Assembly: GCF_019232825.1 (NCBI RefSeq)
Contig: NZ_JAFAND010000092.1
Location: 30,642 to 94,641, forward strand
Length of the DNA stretch: 64,000 nt
Source: Paludibacterium sp.
GTDB taxonomy: Bacteria > Pseudomonadota > Gammaproteobacteria > Burkholderiales > Chromobacteriaceae
Direction of reading: 5' to 3'
Part shown: positions 30,515-40,374 of the stretch, piece by piece
Numbering within the stretch: the stretch's first letter is position 1
Layout of the letters: every line of letters starts with the position of its first letter
Notes under the pieces: model-generated
What the model saw: only the letters and a program-made list of their open reading frames with translations
Told to the model about the DNA's origin: nothing
The model's database searches: none
Position numbers and translations under genes: made by a program

Positions 30515-31555
30515 ATGACAATCACCGTAGCGGTCGATGCCATGGGCGGCGACGTTGGCCTCAAGGTCACCGTCCCGGCATCGCTCCGATTTCTTGAAGA
30601 ACACCCCGAAGCACGCCTGATCCTTGTCGGCGACAGTGATGCCATCACGGCGGAACTGTCCGGAAGGGCATCGAGCGCGCGCGGTCGTCTGGATATTCGC
30701 CACGCCACGCAAGTGGTCGGCATGGACGAGCCGCCGCCGCTGGCCCTGAAGAACAAGAAGGATTCGTCGATGCGCGTGGCGATCAACCTGGTCAAGGACG
30801 GCGAGGCTCAAGCAGCCGTGTCCGCCGGCAATACCGGGGCGTTGATGGCGACCGCTCGCTTCGTATTGAAAACCATTCCGGGCATCGACCGGCCGGCTAT
30901 CGCCAAATTGCTGCCGACGATCGAGGGACGGGATACCTGCATGCTCGACCTGGGCGCCAACGTCGACTGTTCCGCGGAACAGTTGTTGCAGTTCGGCATC
31001 ATGGGTTCCGAGCTGGTTTCCTGTATCGCCGGGCGCGAGAATCCGCGCGTCGGCCTGTTGAACATCGGCTCCGAGGACATCAAGGGCAACGAGATCGTCA
31101 AGCGCGCCTCGGTGCTCTTCAAAGACTCCGGCCTGAATTTTTACGGCAACGTCGAGGGCGATGACGTCTACCGCGGTACGGTGGACGTGGTGGTCTGCGA
31201 CGGCTTTACCGGTAACGTGGCGCTGAAAACCTCCGAGGGGGTGGCGCACATGGTCGTGACGTTCCTGCGCCGCGAGTTTTCGCGCAATTGGTGGACGCGC
31301 CTTTGCGCGTTGATGGCGATGTCGGTGCTTAGGCGGTTTGGCAACAGCCTGGATCCCCGCCGCTTCAACGGCGCGAGCTTCCTCGGCCTCAAGGGCTCCG
31401 TGGTCAAGAGCCATGGCGGCACTGACGCCCTGGGGTTCAGCTTCGCCTTGCATCAAGCATGGGAAGAGGCGCGTTCCAATGTCATTGGTCACATCACCGA
31501 CCGGGTCGTGCAGCAGATGGCGAATCTGAAGCAATCCGAGACAGAGGCGAACTGA
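30515..31555 (+). CDS. plsX: Phosphate acyltransferase PlsX
   Basis: 346 aa. Makes acyl-phosphate from acyl-ACP for phospholipid synthesis. [20 protein letters not shown] and the [19 protein letters not shown] and [14 protein letters not shown] blocks are diagnostic; length is typical. The start is ATG 30515 although no clear ribosome site is present; a small GTAG/CTAC hairpin precedes it. Second enzyme-coding gene of the lipid cluster, eight bases before fabH. Confidence 0.95.
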   Translation: MTITVAVDAMGGDVGLKVTVPASLRFLEEHPEARLILVGDSDAITAELSGRASSARGRLDIRHATQVVGMDEPPPLALKNKKDSSMRVAINLVKDGEAQAAVSAGNTGALMATARFVLKTIPGIDRPAIAKLLPTIEGRDTCMLDLGANVDCSAEQLLQFGIMGSELVSCIAGRENPRVGLLNIGSEDIKGNEIVKRASVLFKDSGLNFYGNVEGDDVYRGTVDVVVCDGFTGNVALKTSEGVAHMVVTFLRREFSRNWWTRLCALMAMSVLRRFGNSLDPRRFNGASFLGLKGSVVKSHGGTDALGFSFALHQAWEEARSNVIGHITDRVVQQMANLKQSETEAN

Positions 31556-31562
31556 CAACAAC

Positions 31563-32522
31563 ATGGTCTATTCCCGCATTCTGGGTACCGGCAGCTATCT
31601 GCCGTCCAACGTGGTGACGAATGCGATGCTGGCCGAACGGGTGGATACCAGTGACGAGTGGATTGTGTCTCGCACCGGCATTCACGCGCGCCACATCGCC
31701 GCCGAAGATGAAAAGACCAGCGATCTGGCGCTTTGCGCCGCGCGCGCGGCGATTGCCGACGCGGGTCTCGTGCCTGACGATATCGATCTGATCATCGTCG
31801 CCACCACCACGCCCGACATGGTATTTCCCAGCACCGCTTGTCTATTGCAGGAAAAGTTGGGCGTGCATGGCTGTCCGGCCTTCGACGTGCAGGCGGTGTG
31901 CGCCGGCTTTATGTACGCGCTGGTGACCGCCGATAGCTACATCAAGAACGGCATGGCGAAGAAGGCGCTGGTGGTGGGCGCCGAGATCATCTCGCGCATT
32001 CTCGACTGGGATGACCGCCGTACCTGCGTGCTGTTTGGCGATGGCGCTGGCGCTGTCGTGCTTGGCGCCGCCGATACCCCGGGTATCGAGCACGCCTGTC
32101 TGGCCGCCGACGGTCGCTACAACAAGATTCTCAATACGCCGGCGCAAATCTCCGCCGGCAAAATCCAAGGCCTGCCTTTCTTGAACATGGATGGCCCGGC
32201 CGTGTTCAAATTCGCCGTCAAAGCATTGTCCGAGATCGCCACCATCACGCTGGCGCAAGCGGGCGTGGCGCAGGAGCAGGTCGATTGGCTGGTGCCGCAT
32301 CAGGCCAATTTGCGCATCATCGAGTCCACCGCCAAGCATCTCGGCTTGCCGATGGAGCGTGTGGTGGTGACGCTGCCCACGCACGGCAACACCTCGGCCG
32401 CCTCGATTCCGCTGGCGCTCGATCATGCCGTGCGCGACGGACGCATCCGCCGCGGCCAGCGCGTGCTGCTCGAAGGCATCGGTGGCGGTTTTGCCTGGGG
32501 CGCGGTGCTGCTGACGTTCTGA
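31563..32522 (+). CDS. fabH: 3-oxoacyl-ACP synthase III
   Basis: 319 aa, condenses acetyl-CoA with malonyl-ACP to begin fatty acid synthesis. The catalytic triad is present: Cys113 in [11 protein letters not shown], His in VPHQANLRI, Asn in [10 protein letters not shown]. The tail [14 protein letters not shown] is typical. It follows plsX after seven bases and precedes fabD. Confidence 0.97.
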   Translation: MVYSRILGTGSYLPSNVVTNAMLAERVDTSDEWIVSRTGIHARHIAAEDEKTSDLALCAARAAIADAGLVPDDIDLIIVATTTPDMVFPSTACLLQEKLGVHGCPAFDVQAVCAGFMYALVTADSYIKNGMAKKALVVGAEIISRILDWDDRRTCVLFGDGAGAVVLGAADTPGIEHACLAADGRYNKILNTPAQISAGKIQGLPFLNMDGPAVFKFAVKALSEIATITLAQAGVAQEQVDWLVPHQANLRIIESTAKHLGLPMERVVVTLPTHGNTSAASIPLALDHAVRDGRIRRGQRVLLEGIGGGFAWGAVLLTF

Positions 32523-32571
32523 ACGTCGCGGCTTGCGTCATCATTGCAATCTTTTTTCCGGAGACGGATTT

Positions 32572-33501
32572 ATGGCGTTTGCCTTCCTTTTTCCCGGTCA
32601 GGGCTCGCAGAGCCTGAACATGATGGACGGGTTCGACGCGCTTCCCGTGGTGCGCGAAACCTTTGCCGAGGCGTCCGACGCCTTGGGGCAGGACCTGTGG
32701 GCCATGCTCAAGGCCGACTCGGCCGATGCCATCAACGCCACCGTCAACACGCAACCCTTGATGCTGACGGCCGGCATCGCCACCTGGCGCGCCTGGCTCG
32801 CCAGTGGCGGCGCGCACCCGTCGCGGCTTGCCGGCCATAGCTTGGGCGAGTATTCCGCGCTGGTGGCCGCCGAGGCGTTGCCGTTCGCCGATGCCGTGCG
32901 CCTGGTGCGCCTGCGCGCCGAAGCCATGCAGGCCGCCGTGCCCGAGGGCGTGGGCGCCATGGCGGCGATTCTCGGCTTGTCCGATGAAGCGATCCGCGCC
33001 GCCTGCGCGGGCGCGGCGGCGGGCGAGGTGGTTGAGCCGGTCAATTTCAATTCGCCGGGGCAGGTGGTGATCGCTGGCCATGCCGGCGCTGTCGAGCGCG
33101 CCATGGCGGCTTGTAAGGCTGCCGGCGCCAAGCGCGCGCTGCCGTTGCCAGTGTCGGTGCCGTCGCACTGCGCATTGATGAAGCCGGCCGCCGAGCGGTT
33201 GGCTGCGGCGCTTGCGCAGGTGGCGATCCAAAAACCGGCGATCGACGTGTTGCATAATGCCGACGTCGCGGCCTACGCCGACGCGGCGCAAATCCGCGAT
33301 GCGCTGGTGCGCCAGTTGTATAGCCCGGTGCGCTGGACGGAAACCGTGGCGCGCATGGCCGACGACGGCATCACGCTGATGGCCGAGTGCGGCCCGGGCA
33401 AGGTGCTGGCGGGACTTGCCAAGCGCATCGACGGTAACGTCAAGTGCTTCGCCTTGACCGATGCCGCCGCGCTCGACGCCGCGCGTACAGAATTGCTGTA
33501 A
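32572..33501 (+). CDS. fabD: Malonyl-CoA:ACP transacylase
   Basis: 309 aa, loads malonyl groups on ACP. FLFPGQGSQSLNM at the N-terminus and the nucleophile-elbow AGHSLGEYSAL (active Ser) are clear; the second-half His is in VSVPSHCALM. The start MAFAFLFPGQ has a GGAG site; the ORF's upstream codons are rejected. Between fabH and fabG. Confidence 0.96.
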   Translation: MAFAFLFPGQGSQSLNMMDGFDALPVVRETFAEASDALGQDLWAMLKADSADAINATVNTQPLMLTAGIATWRAWLASGGAHPSRLAGHSLGEYSALVAAEALPFADAVRLVRLRAEAMQAAVPEGVGAMAAILGLSDEAIRAACAGAAAGEVVEPVNFNSPGQVVIAGHAGAVERAMAACKAAGAKRALPLPVSVPSHCALMKPAAERLAAALAQVAIQKPAIDVLHNADVAAYADAAQIRDALVRQLYSPVRWTETVARMADDGITLMAECGPGKVLAGLAKRIDGNVKCFALTDAAALDAARTELL

Positions 33502-33514
33502 GAGGAGATTGCGC

Positions 33515-34252
33515 ATGTTGTTGCAAGGTAAAGTCGCGCTGGTGACCGGCGCTTCCCGCGGCATCGGTGCCGCGATCGCCGACGCACTGGCCGCCGAGGG
33601 GGCCATCGTTATCGGTACCGCCACGTCCGAGGCGGGGGCGGAAGCCATTTCGGCCCGGTTGTCGCCGCTTGGCGGTGCCGGCCGTGTGCTGGACGTGGCT
33701 CAACCAGGCGCTATCGAGGCGCTGGTGGGTGAAATCGGTAAAACCTTCGGCGATGTGGCGATTTTGGTCAATAACGCCGGTATTACGCGCGATACGTTGT
33801 TGTTGCGCATGAGCGAAGAAGATTGGGATGCCATTATGGGCACCAATCTGAAGTCGGTGTTCATGGCGTCCAAAGCCGTGCTGCGCGGCATGATGAAGGC
33901 GCGCGTCGGCCGCATCATCAACATTGCTTCGGTGGTGGGCGCGATGGGCAATGCCGGTCAGGCCAACTACGCGGCCGCCAAGGCCGGTATCATGGGCTTC
34001 ACCAAATCGATGGCACGCGAAGTGGGCAGCCGAAACATCACTGTCAACTGCGTGGCGCCGGGTTTTATCGATACCGATATGACGCGCGCGCTGCCGGAAG
34101 CGCAACGTGCGGCCTTGGTCGATCAAATCGCACTGGGCCGCTTGGGTGAGGCGAAGGACATCGCCGATGCCGTGGTATTTCTGGCATCGGACCGCGCAGC
34201 CTATATCACGGGGCAAACGCTGCACGTCAATGGCGGTATGTTGATGCCCTAA
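33515..34252 (+). CDS. fabG: 3-oxoacyl-ACP reductase
   Basis: 245-aa classical SDR, NADPH-dependent reduction of 3-oxoacyl-ACP. TGASRGIGAAIA for cofactor binding, NNAG, and the catalytic Ser...Tyr-xxx-Lys in ASVVGAMGNAGQANYAAAKAG. Ends HVNGGMLMP as in FabG. The start MLLQGKVALV has AGAGGAG upstream; 13 bases after fabD. Confidence 0.97.
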   Translation: MLLQGKVALVTGASRGIGAAIADALAAEGAIVIGTATSEAGAEAISARLSPLGGAGRVLDVAQPGAIEALVGEIGKTFGDVAILVNNAGITRDTLLLRMSEEDWDAIMGTNLKSVFMASKAVLRGMMKARVGRIINIASVVGAMGNAGQANYAAAKAGIMGFTKSMAREVGSRNITVNCVAPGFIDTDMTRALPEAQRAALVDQIALGRLGEAKDIADAVVFLASDRAAYITGQTLHVNGGMLMP

Positions 34253-34356
34253 GGCAGTAACAAGGTCAAGTAGAATTAGGTAGGCTACTCTAATTTTTTT
34301 TTGTAGAATAGTCGGGTTTTGTAATCCCGACATGAATGGGAAAGGATTTTTACCAA

Positions 34357-34596
34357 ATGGAAAACATCGAACAGCGTGTCAAGAAGATCGTTGCCGAACA
34401 ACTGGGCGTAAACGAAGCCGAAGTGAAGACCGAGTCTTCGTTCGTCGACGACCTGGGCGCTGACTCCCTGGATACCGTTGAATTGGTGATGGCACTGGAA
34501 GAAGAGTTCGAGTGCGAAATCCCGGACGAAGAAGCTGAAAAGATCACGACCGTTCAGCAAGCTATCGACTACGTGAGCGCTCATCTGAGCAAGTAA
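34357..34596 (+). CDS. acpP: Acyl carrier protein
   Basis: 79 aa, strongly acidic. Phosphopantetheine attachment at Ser37 in the DSL motif ([13 protein letters not shown]). The start MENIEQRV is preceded by AAAGGA at slightly long spacing. A T-rich region with TAGAAT (about 34303-34308) before the gene suggests its own promoter, and a strong terminator follows, consistent with high independent expression. Confidence 0.97.
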   Translation: MENIEQRVKKIVAEQLGVNEAEVKTESSFVDDLGADSLDTVELVMALEEEFECEIPDEEAEKITTVQQAIDYVSAHLSK

Positions 34597-34611
34597 GCAG
34601 CCGTATTCCTC

Positions 34612-34654
34612 AGACCTCTGCTCTTAGCGCCCATGCGCTTGCAGAGGTCTTTTT
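34612..34654 (+). terminator. Rho-independent terminator after acpP
   Basis: AGACCTCTGC (34612-34621) pairs with GCAGAGGTCT (34641-34650), then TTTT. A 10-bp perfect stem, 19-nt loop. It separates acpP from fabF. Confidence 0.88.
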
Positions 34655-34798
34655 GCTCGCGCTCCTGTTACCGTTTTTTGAACGCCGCCGCACGCGGTGG
34701 CGGGGCAGCACCAACCCTTCGGCAGGAGGAGGCGGAACGACGCGCCAACCGCGCGTGTCCGACCTGCATGGTGTTCCCGTATAACGCGGAGAAGTCCC

Positions 34799-36040
34799 GT
34801 GTCCAAGAGAAGAGTTGTCATTACCGGCCTGGGGCATGTGTCCCCGATCGGAAACGACGTCGCCACCGGTTGGGCCAACCTGATCGCCGGTAAGTCCGGC
34901 ATTGGCCGGATCACCCGTTTTGACGCCAGCGACATGGCTTGCCAAATTGCCGGGGAAGTCAAGGATTTCGACATCGGCGCCTATCTGTCGCCGAAAGAAG
35001 CACGCCGCATGGACGTGTTCATCCATTACGGCATCGCCGCCGCGCTGCAAGCGGTCAACGATGCCGGACTGGACGACGTGCCCGGGCTAGACAAGACCCG
35101 CGTTGGCGTGAATATCGGCTCCGGTATCGGCGGTCTGCCGCTGATCGAGGAAACCGGTGTCGCCCTGCAGGAAGGCGGACCGCGCAAGATCGGCCCCTTC
35201 TTCATCCCGGGCTCGCTGATCAACCTGATCGCCGGCCACGTGTCGATCATCAAGGGGTACCTGGGGCCGAGCTATGGCATCGTGTCCGCTTGTACCACGG
35301 GCGCACATTGCATTGGTGACGCCGCACGCATGATTCAGTATGGCGATGCCGACGTGATGGTGGCCGGTGGCGCCGAAGGCGCCATCACCCGGCTGGGTAT
35401 CGGCGGCTTTGCCGCCATGAAGGCGCTGTCGACGCGCAACGACGATCCCGCCACGGCGTCGCGTCCGTGGGACGCTGGCCGCGATGGTTTCGTCATGGGC
35501 GAGGGCGCCGGCGTGCTGGTGCTGGAAGAGTATGATCACGCTGTCAAACGCGGCGCCAAGATCTACGCCGAGCTGATTGGCTTCGGCATGAGCTCCGACG
35601 CGCACCACATTACCGCGCCCAACGCCGAAGGCCCGGCGCGTGGCGTAGCCAACGCGCTGCGCGACGCCGGCATCAACGGTGATGTGGTCAGCTACGTGAA
35701 CGCGCACGGGACCTCGACGCCGCTGGGCGACGCCAATGAAACCACCGCGCTCAAGCTGGCGTTCGGCGACCACGCCAAGAAGCTGGCGATCAATTCGACC
35801 AAGTCGATGACCGGCCATTTGCTGGGCGGCGCCGGCGGTGTCGAGGCGATCTACACCATCCTGGCCATTCACAACCAGGTGGCGCCGCCGACCATCAACC
35901 TCGCCGAGCAGGACTTCGAGCACGGCTGCGATCTGGATTATGTCGCCAACACCGCGCGCGACATGAAGATCGATGTGGCGATCTCCAATTCGTTCGGCTT
36001 TGGCGGCACCAACGGCACGCTGGTGTTCAAGCGCGTCTGA
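34799..36040 (+). CDS. fabF: 3-oxoacyl-ACP synthase II
   Basis: 413 aa, chain-elongating condensing enzyme. Catalytic Cys in [13 protein letters not shown], His in [11 protein letters not shown] and His in [12 protein letters not shown]. The start is GTG 34799 ([18 protein letters not shown]) with GGAG nine bases upstream; the longer ORF adds an Arg-rich non-homologous stretch. It lies after a terminator, so a separate promoter in 34655-34790 or partial read-through is expected. Confidence 0.96.
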   Translation: MSKRRVVITGLGHVSPIGNDVATGWANLIAGKSGIGRITRFDASDMACQIAGEVKDFDIGAYLSPKEARRMDVFIHYGIAAALQAVNDAGLDDVPGLDKTRVGVNIGSGIGGLPLIEETGVALQEGGPRKIGPFFIPGSLINLIAGHVSIIKGYLGPSYGIVSACTTGAHCIGDAARMIQYGDADVMVAGGAEGAITRLGIGGFAAMKALSTRNDDPATASRPWDAGRDGFVMGEGAGVLVLEEYDHAVKRGAKIYAELIGFGMSSDAHHITAPNAEGPARGVANALRDAGINGDVVSYVNAHGTSTPLGDANETTALKLAFGDHAKKLAINSTKSMTGHLLGGAGGVEAIYTILAIHNQVAPPTINLAEQDFEHGCDLDYVANTARDMKIDVAISNSFGFGGTNGTLVFKRV

Positions 36041-36063
36041 CGACGATTCGCTCGTTTCGAAAA

Positions 36064-36088
36064 GCCGCTGCATACGCAGCGGCTTTTT
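36064..36088 (+). terminator. Rho-independent terminator after fabF
   Basis: GCCGCTGC-ATAC-GCAGCGGC followed by TTTTT; perfect 8-bp stem, end of the lipid cluster. Confidence 0.93.
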
Positions 36089-36194
36089 CTTTAGCCGCAC
36101 GAGCAAGGCTCGTTAACAGATTGCATGGTCGGGCGGCGGATTATCCGCTAAGTTGAAAACAGCATGATCCCTGTTTTCTCGCCAGGAGTCCGCC

Positions 36195-36809
36195 ATGACT
36201 GCTGAATTCCGCCCTCTGCCGATTCACCCCCTGCCATCCATCACCACCCTGGGTAGCGCCGACCAGCGCCCGGAAACCGCGGTAACGCTGGAGAGCCCGG
36301 CGCTGTCGGTGATGACCGACCTGCGCCACGTACGCCCGGTCTGTATCGATGCGGACGCGACCGTGCGCGACGCGCATCGGTTGATGGTCTGCAGCGGCGT
36401 GCGCCTGTTGTTCGTCGAAGAGGCCGGCCCCTATTTGGCCGGCCTCGTCACCGCCGTCGATTTGCTGGGGGAACGGCCGATTCAGTGCATGCACGAGCAG
36501 GGCAAGCCGCATGCCGATATTCTGGTGCGAGATGTGATGACGCCGCGCGACCAGCTCGATGCGCTCTATCTGAACGAGGTGGCCCATGCCCGTGTCGGCG
36601 AACTGGTGGCGACCATGAAGCACTTGGGGCGGCAACATGCGCTGGTGGTGGAGATCGACCCCGACAATGGCCGCCCCCTGTTGCGCGGATTGCTCTCCAC
36701 GACGCAGATAGCGCGCAGCCTCGGCATGGCGCTATCGTTTATTCGCCTGCCGCAAACCCTGTCGGAAATCCAGCATTCGCTGGCGTTGGCCGAGCACTCT
36801 CTGGTCTGA
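36195..36809 (+). CDS. CBS-domain pair protein
   Basis: 204 aa. Two CBS motifs: about residues 35-95 (VMTDLRHVRPVCIDADATVRDAHRLM ... LAGLVTAVDLLG) and about 105-170 (VRDVMTPRDQLDALYLNEV ... LRGLLSTTQIARSLG). CBS pairs bind adenine nucleotides and usually regulate another protein; no catalytic domain is attached. CCAGGAG precedes the ATG. Stand-alone gene between fabF and pabB. Confidence 0.88.
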   Translation: MTAEFRPLPIHPLPSITTLGSADQRPETAVTLESPALSVMTDLRHVRPVCIDADATVRDAHRLMVCSGVRLLFVEEAGPYLAGLVTAVDLLGERPIQCMHEQGKPHADILVRDVMTPRDQLDALYLNEVAHARVGELVATMKHLGRQHALVVEIDPDNGRPLLRGLLSTTQIARSLGMALSFIRLPQTLSEIQHSLALAEHSLV

Positions 36810-36884
36810 GGCGGGGTGCGCTGCGAGGCGCGCCGCATGTCCGGTAGAATAGGCGTTTTCCACCGCTAAGCCGGAATCTTTCTG

Positions 36885-38186
36885 ATGCACGTCGAAGCCC
36901 TCGCCGATCTGCCTGATCTGCTGGCCCTGCACGCCGCCGACCGACGGCGTTTCCCCTATCTGCTCATGTCCGACGCCCTGGCGGGTTGGGATATTCTGTT
37001 CGCGCTGCCTCGCGAGCTGCGGTTGTACGCCGAGAACGACGCGGCGCGCTGTCTGGCCGATCTGCGCGCGCTGCCGCGCCGCGCCGATATCGCCCGGCCG
37101 GCGGAAATACCGTTTGCCGGAGGCTGGTTCGTGTTCCTCGGCTATGAAATGCTGCAGGCGTTCGAGGATAAGGTGGCCGATCGCGGAGGGGACGATTTTC
37201 CGCTGGCGGCGCTGGCGCGCATTCCCGCCGCGGTGCTGGTCGAACGCGGTGCCGGCCGCGCCTGGGCGGTGGCGGAGGACGCGGAAAGCTGGGCGGAATT
37301 GAACGTCGTGTTGGCTGAGCCGCCGGCCCCGTTCTCGCCCATCCGCCCCGAGCTGTTGTCGCTTGGCGAGGATGAGCCAACACGTTATACCGATGCCGTA
37401 GTGCGACTGAAGCGCTACATCTGCGAGGGCGATGTCTTTCAGGTGAACATTTCACGCGGCTGGCGCGCGGAATTGGCGCCGGATTGCGGCGCTGCCGACT
37501 TGTTCGCCGCACTGCGCCGCGCCAATCCGGCGCCTTTTTCCGCATTGGCCGATTTTGGTCAGACGCAGATTGTCAGCTCCTCCCCCGAACGCCTGGTCGA
37601 GGCGCGCGATGGCTGGGTGCAAACGCGGCCGATCGCCGGTACCCATCCCCGTTCGACCGATCCGCGTGAGGACGAGGCGCTCAAGGCGCGATTGATCGGC
37701 AGCGTCAAAGAGCGCGCCGAGCATGTGATGTTGATCGATCTGGAGCGCAACGACTTGGGACGGATATGCGTGCCGGGCACCGTCGAGGTTAACGAGCTGA
37801 TGGCTGTCGCCAGTTATGCCTATGTGCACCACATCGAGTCGAACGTGCGCGGCAGGTTGCGGCCGGGCGTGCAGCCGGCGGACATATTGCGCGCGCTGTT
37901 CCCCGGCGGCACCATCACCGGCTGCCCCAAGGTGCGCACCATGCAGATTATCCGTGAGCTGGAGGACGGAGCGCGTCGGGCTTATACCGGCAGCCTTGGC
38001 TATATCAATCACGACGGCAGCCTTGATTTCAATATTCTGATCCGCACTTTCATGCGCCAAGGTCCCGTGCTGCGTTTTCGCGCGGGCGGCGGCATTGTGG
38101 CGGACTCGGACCCGGAACGAGAGCTGATGGAGACGCGTCACAAGGCGCGCGGCTTGCTGCGCGCGCTGGGGGTGGCAGACCAATGA
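36885..38186 (+). CDS. pabB: Aminodeoxychorismate synthase component I
   Basis: 433 aa, chorismate-binding fold (YICEGDVFQVNISRGW, SSSPERLVEA, DLERNDLGRICVPGTVEV, FPGGTITGCPKVR). Makes 4-amino-4-deoxychorismate for folate. Assignment as PabB rather than TrpE rests on length and the overlapping pabC. In E. coli PabB the PIKGT motif carries a Lys that forms a covalent intermediate; here it reads PIAGT (Ala251), as in TrpE and some PabB proteins that lack the Lys. No glutamine amidotransferase gene is adjacent. Confidence 0.88.
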   Translation: MHVEALADLPDLLALHAADRRRFPYLLMSDALAGWDILFALPRELRLYAENDAARCLADLRALPRRADIARPAEIPFAGGWFVFLGYEMLQAFEDKVADRGGDDFPLAALARIPAAVLVERGAGRAWAVAEDAESWAELNVVLAEPPAPFSPIRPELLSLGEDEPTRYTDAVVRLKRYICEGDVFQVNISRGWRAELAPDCGAADLFAALRRANPAPFSALADFGQTQIVSSSPERLVEARDGWVQTRPIAGTHPRSTDPREDEALKARLIGSVKERAEHVMLIDLERNDLGRICVPGTVEVNELMAVASYAYVHHIESNVRGRLRPGVQPADILRALFPGGTITGCPKVRTMQIIRELEDGARRAYTGSLGYINHDGSLDFNILIRTFMRQGPVLRFRAGGGIVADSDPERELMETRHKARGLLRALGVADQ

Positions 38187-39001
38187 TGCTGATCAACGGC
38201 GCCGCGGATGATCGTCTAGAGGCGGGTGACCGCGGCTTGGCATTCGGCGATGGCGTGTTCCGCACGCTCGCGTGCGTCGATGGCGCACCCCGCCTGTGGC
38301 CCTGGCAGTATGCCTGCTTGGCGCGCGATGCGACGCGTCTGGGTTTGCCGGTGCCCGGCGAGGCGTTGCTGCTGGCTGAGTTGCGTCAAGCGTGCACCGG
38401 GCTGCCGCGCGCCGTCGCCAAAATCACGCTCACCCGCGGCAGCGGTTTGCGCGGCTATGCCATTCCGGCGGATGCGACCGCGACGCGCATCGTGGCGGCG
38501 CATGCTTGGCCCGGTTATCCCGAACACTACGCGCAAGACGGGGTGGCGCTGACCTGGTGCACGCTGCGGCTGGGATTGCAGCCGCGCCTGGCGGGCATCA
38601 AGCACTTGAACCGGCTGGAAAACGTACTGGCAAGAAGCGATCTGAGCGATACATGCGTCGAGGGGTTGCTTTGCGATAGCGATGGCTTGGTGATCGAGGG
38701 CACGCTCTCCAATCTGTTCGTCCTGCGCGACGGCCAGTGGCGCACGCCGCAGCTCGACCGTTGTGGCGTGGCGGGGGCGATGCGCGCCTGGGTGATGGCG
38801 CGATTGCCGGTGGAGGAGGCGAGGCTGCGGCCGGCGGACGTGACGGAGGCCGATCTGCTGTTCGTCTGCAATAGCCTGGCCGGCATCTGGCCGGTGGCGG
38901 ATCTGGATGGACGGCGCTGGCGCGACTTTCAGCCGTTGCGTCCGCTGCAATGGGCGTTGGCGCAAGAATACGCCGTGGCGGCGACACAAAATCGCTTATG
39001 A
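38183..39001 (+). CDS. pabC: Aminodeoxychorismate lyase (class IV PLP enzyme)
   Basis: 272 aa, aminotransferase class IV fold. The PLP lysine is in RLAGIKHLNRLENVLA, and EGTLSNLFVLRDG is the conserved strand near the cofactor phosphate. Releases pyruvate from aminodeoxychorismate to give p-aminobenzoate. It begins within the last codon of pabB (ATGA overlap), giving a tight PabB-PabC unit. A D-amino-acid or branched-chain aminotransferase is the alternative, disfavoured by context. Confidence 0.88.
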   Translation: MMLINGAADDRLEAGDRGLAFGDGVFRTLACVDGAPRLWPWQYACLARDATRLGLPVPGEALLLAELRQACTGLPRAVAKITLTRGSGLRGYAIPADATATRIVAAHAWPGYPEHYAQDGVALTWCTLRLGLQPRLAGIKHLNRLENVLARSDLSDTCVEGLLCDSDGLVIEGTLSNLFVLRDGQWRTPQLDRCGVAGAMRAWVMARLPVEEARLRPADVTEADLLFVCNSLAGIWPVADLDGRRWRDFQPLRPLQWALAQEYAVAATQNRL

Positions 39002-39042
39002 TGTGCTCTGGTTCATGCAATTGTGCTGAAGCGGAGGAGGAC

Positions 39043-39927
39043 ATGGGACGGCAAGGCATCCGGACCTTGGTGGTGGTCGGCGTCGGCTTGATCGGCGGGT
39101 CGTTCGCGCTGGCGCTCAAGCGCGCCGGTCTGGTTGAACGCGTCATCGGTGTCGATCGCTCGGCGGACAACCTGCGGTGCGCGCAGGAGCTCGGCGTGGT
39201 GGATGTGGCCTGCGACGCGTTGGCCTTGGCCGCGGCCGAGGCGGATTTGGTGCTGCTCGCCACGCCGGTGGGGCAGATGGCCGCCTGCCTGAGCGCCATG
39301 GCGCCGACGCTGCCGCCGCACGCGCTGATAACGGATGTTGGCAGCACCAAGGGCAATGTGGTGCGGATCATGCGCGAAACCTTGCCGGATCGGCTCGCCC
39401 GCTGTGTGCCGGCTCATCCGATCGCAGGCTCCGAGCTGTCCGGCGCCGCCGCCGCGCAGTATGGCCTCTATGAAAACCGTGATGTCGTCTTGACGCCGAT
39501 GGCGGAAACCGATCCGTCCGCTGTCGAGACGCTGGCCGCGCTGTGGCGCGCCTGTGGCGCTCATATCGCCGTGCTGGACCCGGATGAGCACGACCGCGTT
39601 TTTGCCGCGGTCAGCCATCTTCCACACCTTTTGGCGTTCAGTTACGTCAACCTGGTTGCGGACAGAGACAATGCCGAGCGCTGCCTGGACTTCGCCTCCA
39701 CGGGCTTTCGCGATTTCACCCGCATTGCCGGCAGCTCGCCGGAGATGTGGCGCGACGTGGCTCTGGCCAATCGTCCGGCGCTCTTGGCCGCGTTGCATGA
39801 TTACCGAGCGGAGTTGGACCGACTGATCGGCGAGGTGGAGGGAGAGGATGGAACGGCGCTGACCAACCGCTTTGGGCGGGCGCGCCAGGTGCGCACGGCG
39901 TGGTATCAGAAATTCCTGCGTAAATGA
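39043..39927 (+). CDS. tyrA: Prephenate dehydrogenase
   Basis: 294 aa, tyrosine branch of aromatic synthesis. NAD-binding LVVVGVGLIGGSFALALKRAG, then ITDVGSTKGNV, PAHPIAGSELSGAAAAQYGLYENR with the substrate-binding His, and DPDEHDRVFAAVSHLPHLLAF. The start MGRQGIRT has the strong site GGAGGAG. Follows pabC on the same strand and converges with the pyrophosphohydrolase/aroA pair, so three chorismate-related genes sit together. Confidence 0.95.
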   Translation: MGRQGIRTLVVVGVGLIGGSFALALKRAGLVERVIGVDRSADNLRCAQELGVVDVACDALALAAAEADLVLLATPVGQMAACLSAMAPTLPPHALITDVGSTKGNVVRIMRETLPDRLARCVPAHPIAGSELSGAAAAQYGLYENRDVVLTPMAETDPSAVETLAALWRACGAHIAVLDPDEHDRVFAAVSHLPHLLAFSYVNLVADRDNAERCLDFASTGFRDFTRIAGSSPEMWRDVALANRPALLAALHDYRAELDRLIGEVEGEDGTALTNRFGRARQVRTAWYQKFLRK

Positions 39928-39951
39928 CAAGGAGGCTTGCGCCCCCATCGT

Positions 39952-40374
39952 TCAATCTTGTCTTGCCTGGCGGATCACCTTCTCCTTGTCGGCCGGCTGC
40001 CAGCCTGGCGGCTTCAACACCTTGCCGTCGGCACGGCGCACCACATGGCCATCGACGCATTTCTTCAGATTGGCCTCATGGATGGCGCGGGTCATCGCCT
40101 CGATCGGCAGGCCCTGCGACAGCAACAGGCCGACTAGTACGTTGAGCACGTCGACGCCCTCGGCGGTTAGTTCTGCCATCAGTCGCGTGCTCATCGCCGT
40201 GTCGGCCGGATCGTGCGCCTTATAGTCCGCGAGCGCTTGCTGAAACTCCTGCCACTCTTCGCCGAGCATGGTTTCCCACATCGTCAGATTTTCCGGCGTG
40301 AAGCGCGGCGCGGTTGGCGCCGGGATGTCGAAGCGGGCGATGAATTCGCGCCGCATGGCGAACAGGTCGCTCAT
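39952..40374 (-). CDS. MazG/PRA-PH-type nucleotide pyrophosphohydrolase-like protein
   Basis: 140 aa all-alpha NTP-PPase-like protein. The metal-binding pattern is visible: [11 protein letters not shown] (ExxE-type) and [15 protein letters not shown] (ExxD). Related to phosphoribosyl-ATP pyrophosphohydrolases, but with a C-terminal extension ([21 protein letters not shown]) of the separate PRA-PH-like group. The start [11 protein letters not shown] overlaps the aroA stop (ATGA), so it is co-translated with aroA. Substrate unknown. Confidence 0.8.
   Translation of the reverse strand: MSDLFAMRREFIARFDIPAPTAPRFTPENLTMWETMLGEEWQEFQQALADYKAHDPADTAMSTRLMAELTAEGVDVLNVLVGLLLSQGLPIEAMTRAIHEANLKKCVDGHVVRRADGKVLKPPGWQPADKEKVIRQARQD

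Noticed and set aside
32317-33648. 443-aa antisense ORF over fabH/fabD
   Set aside because: Shadow of two well-identified fatty-acid genes.
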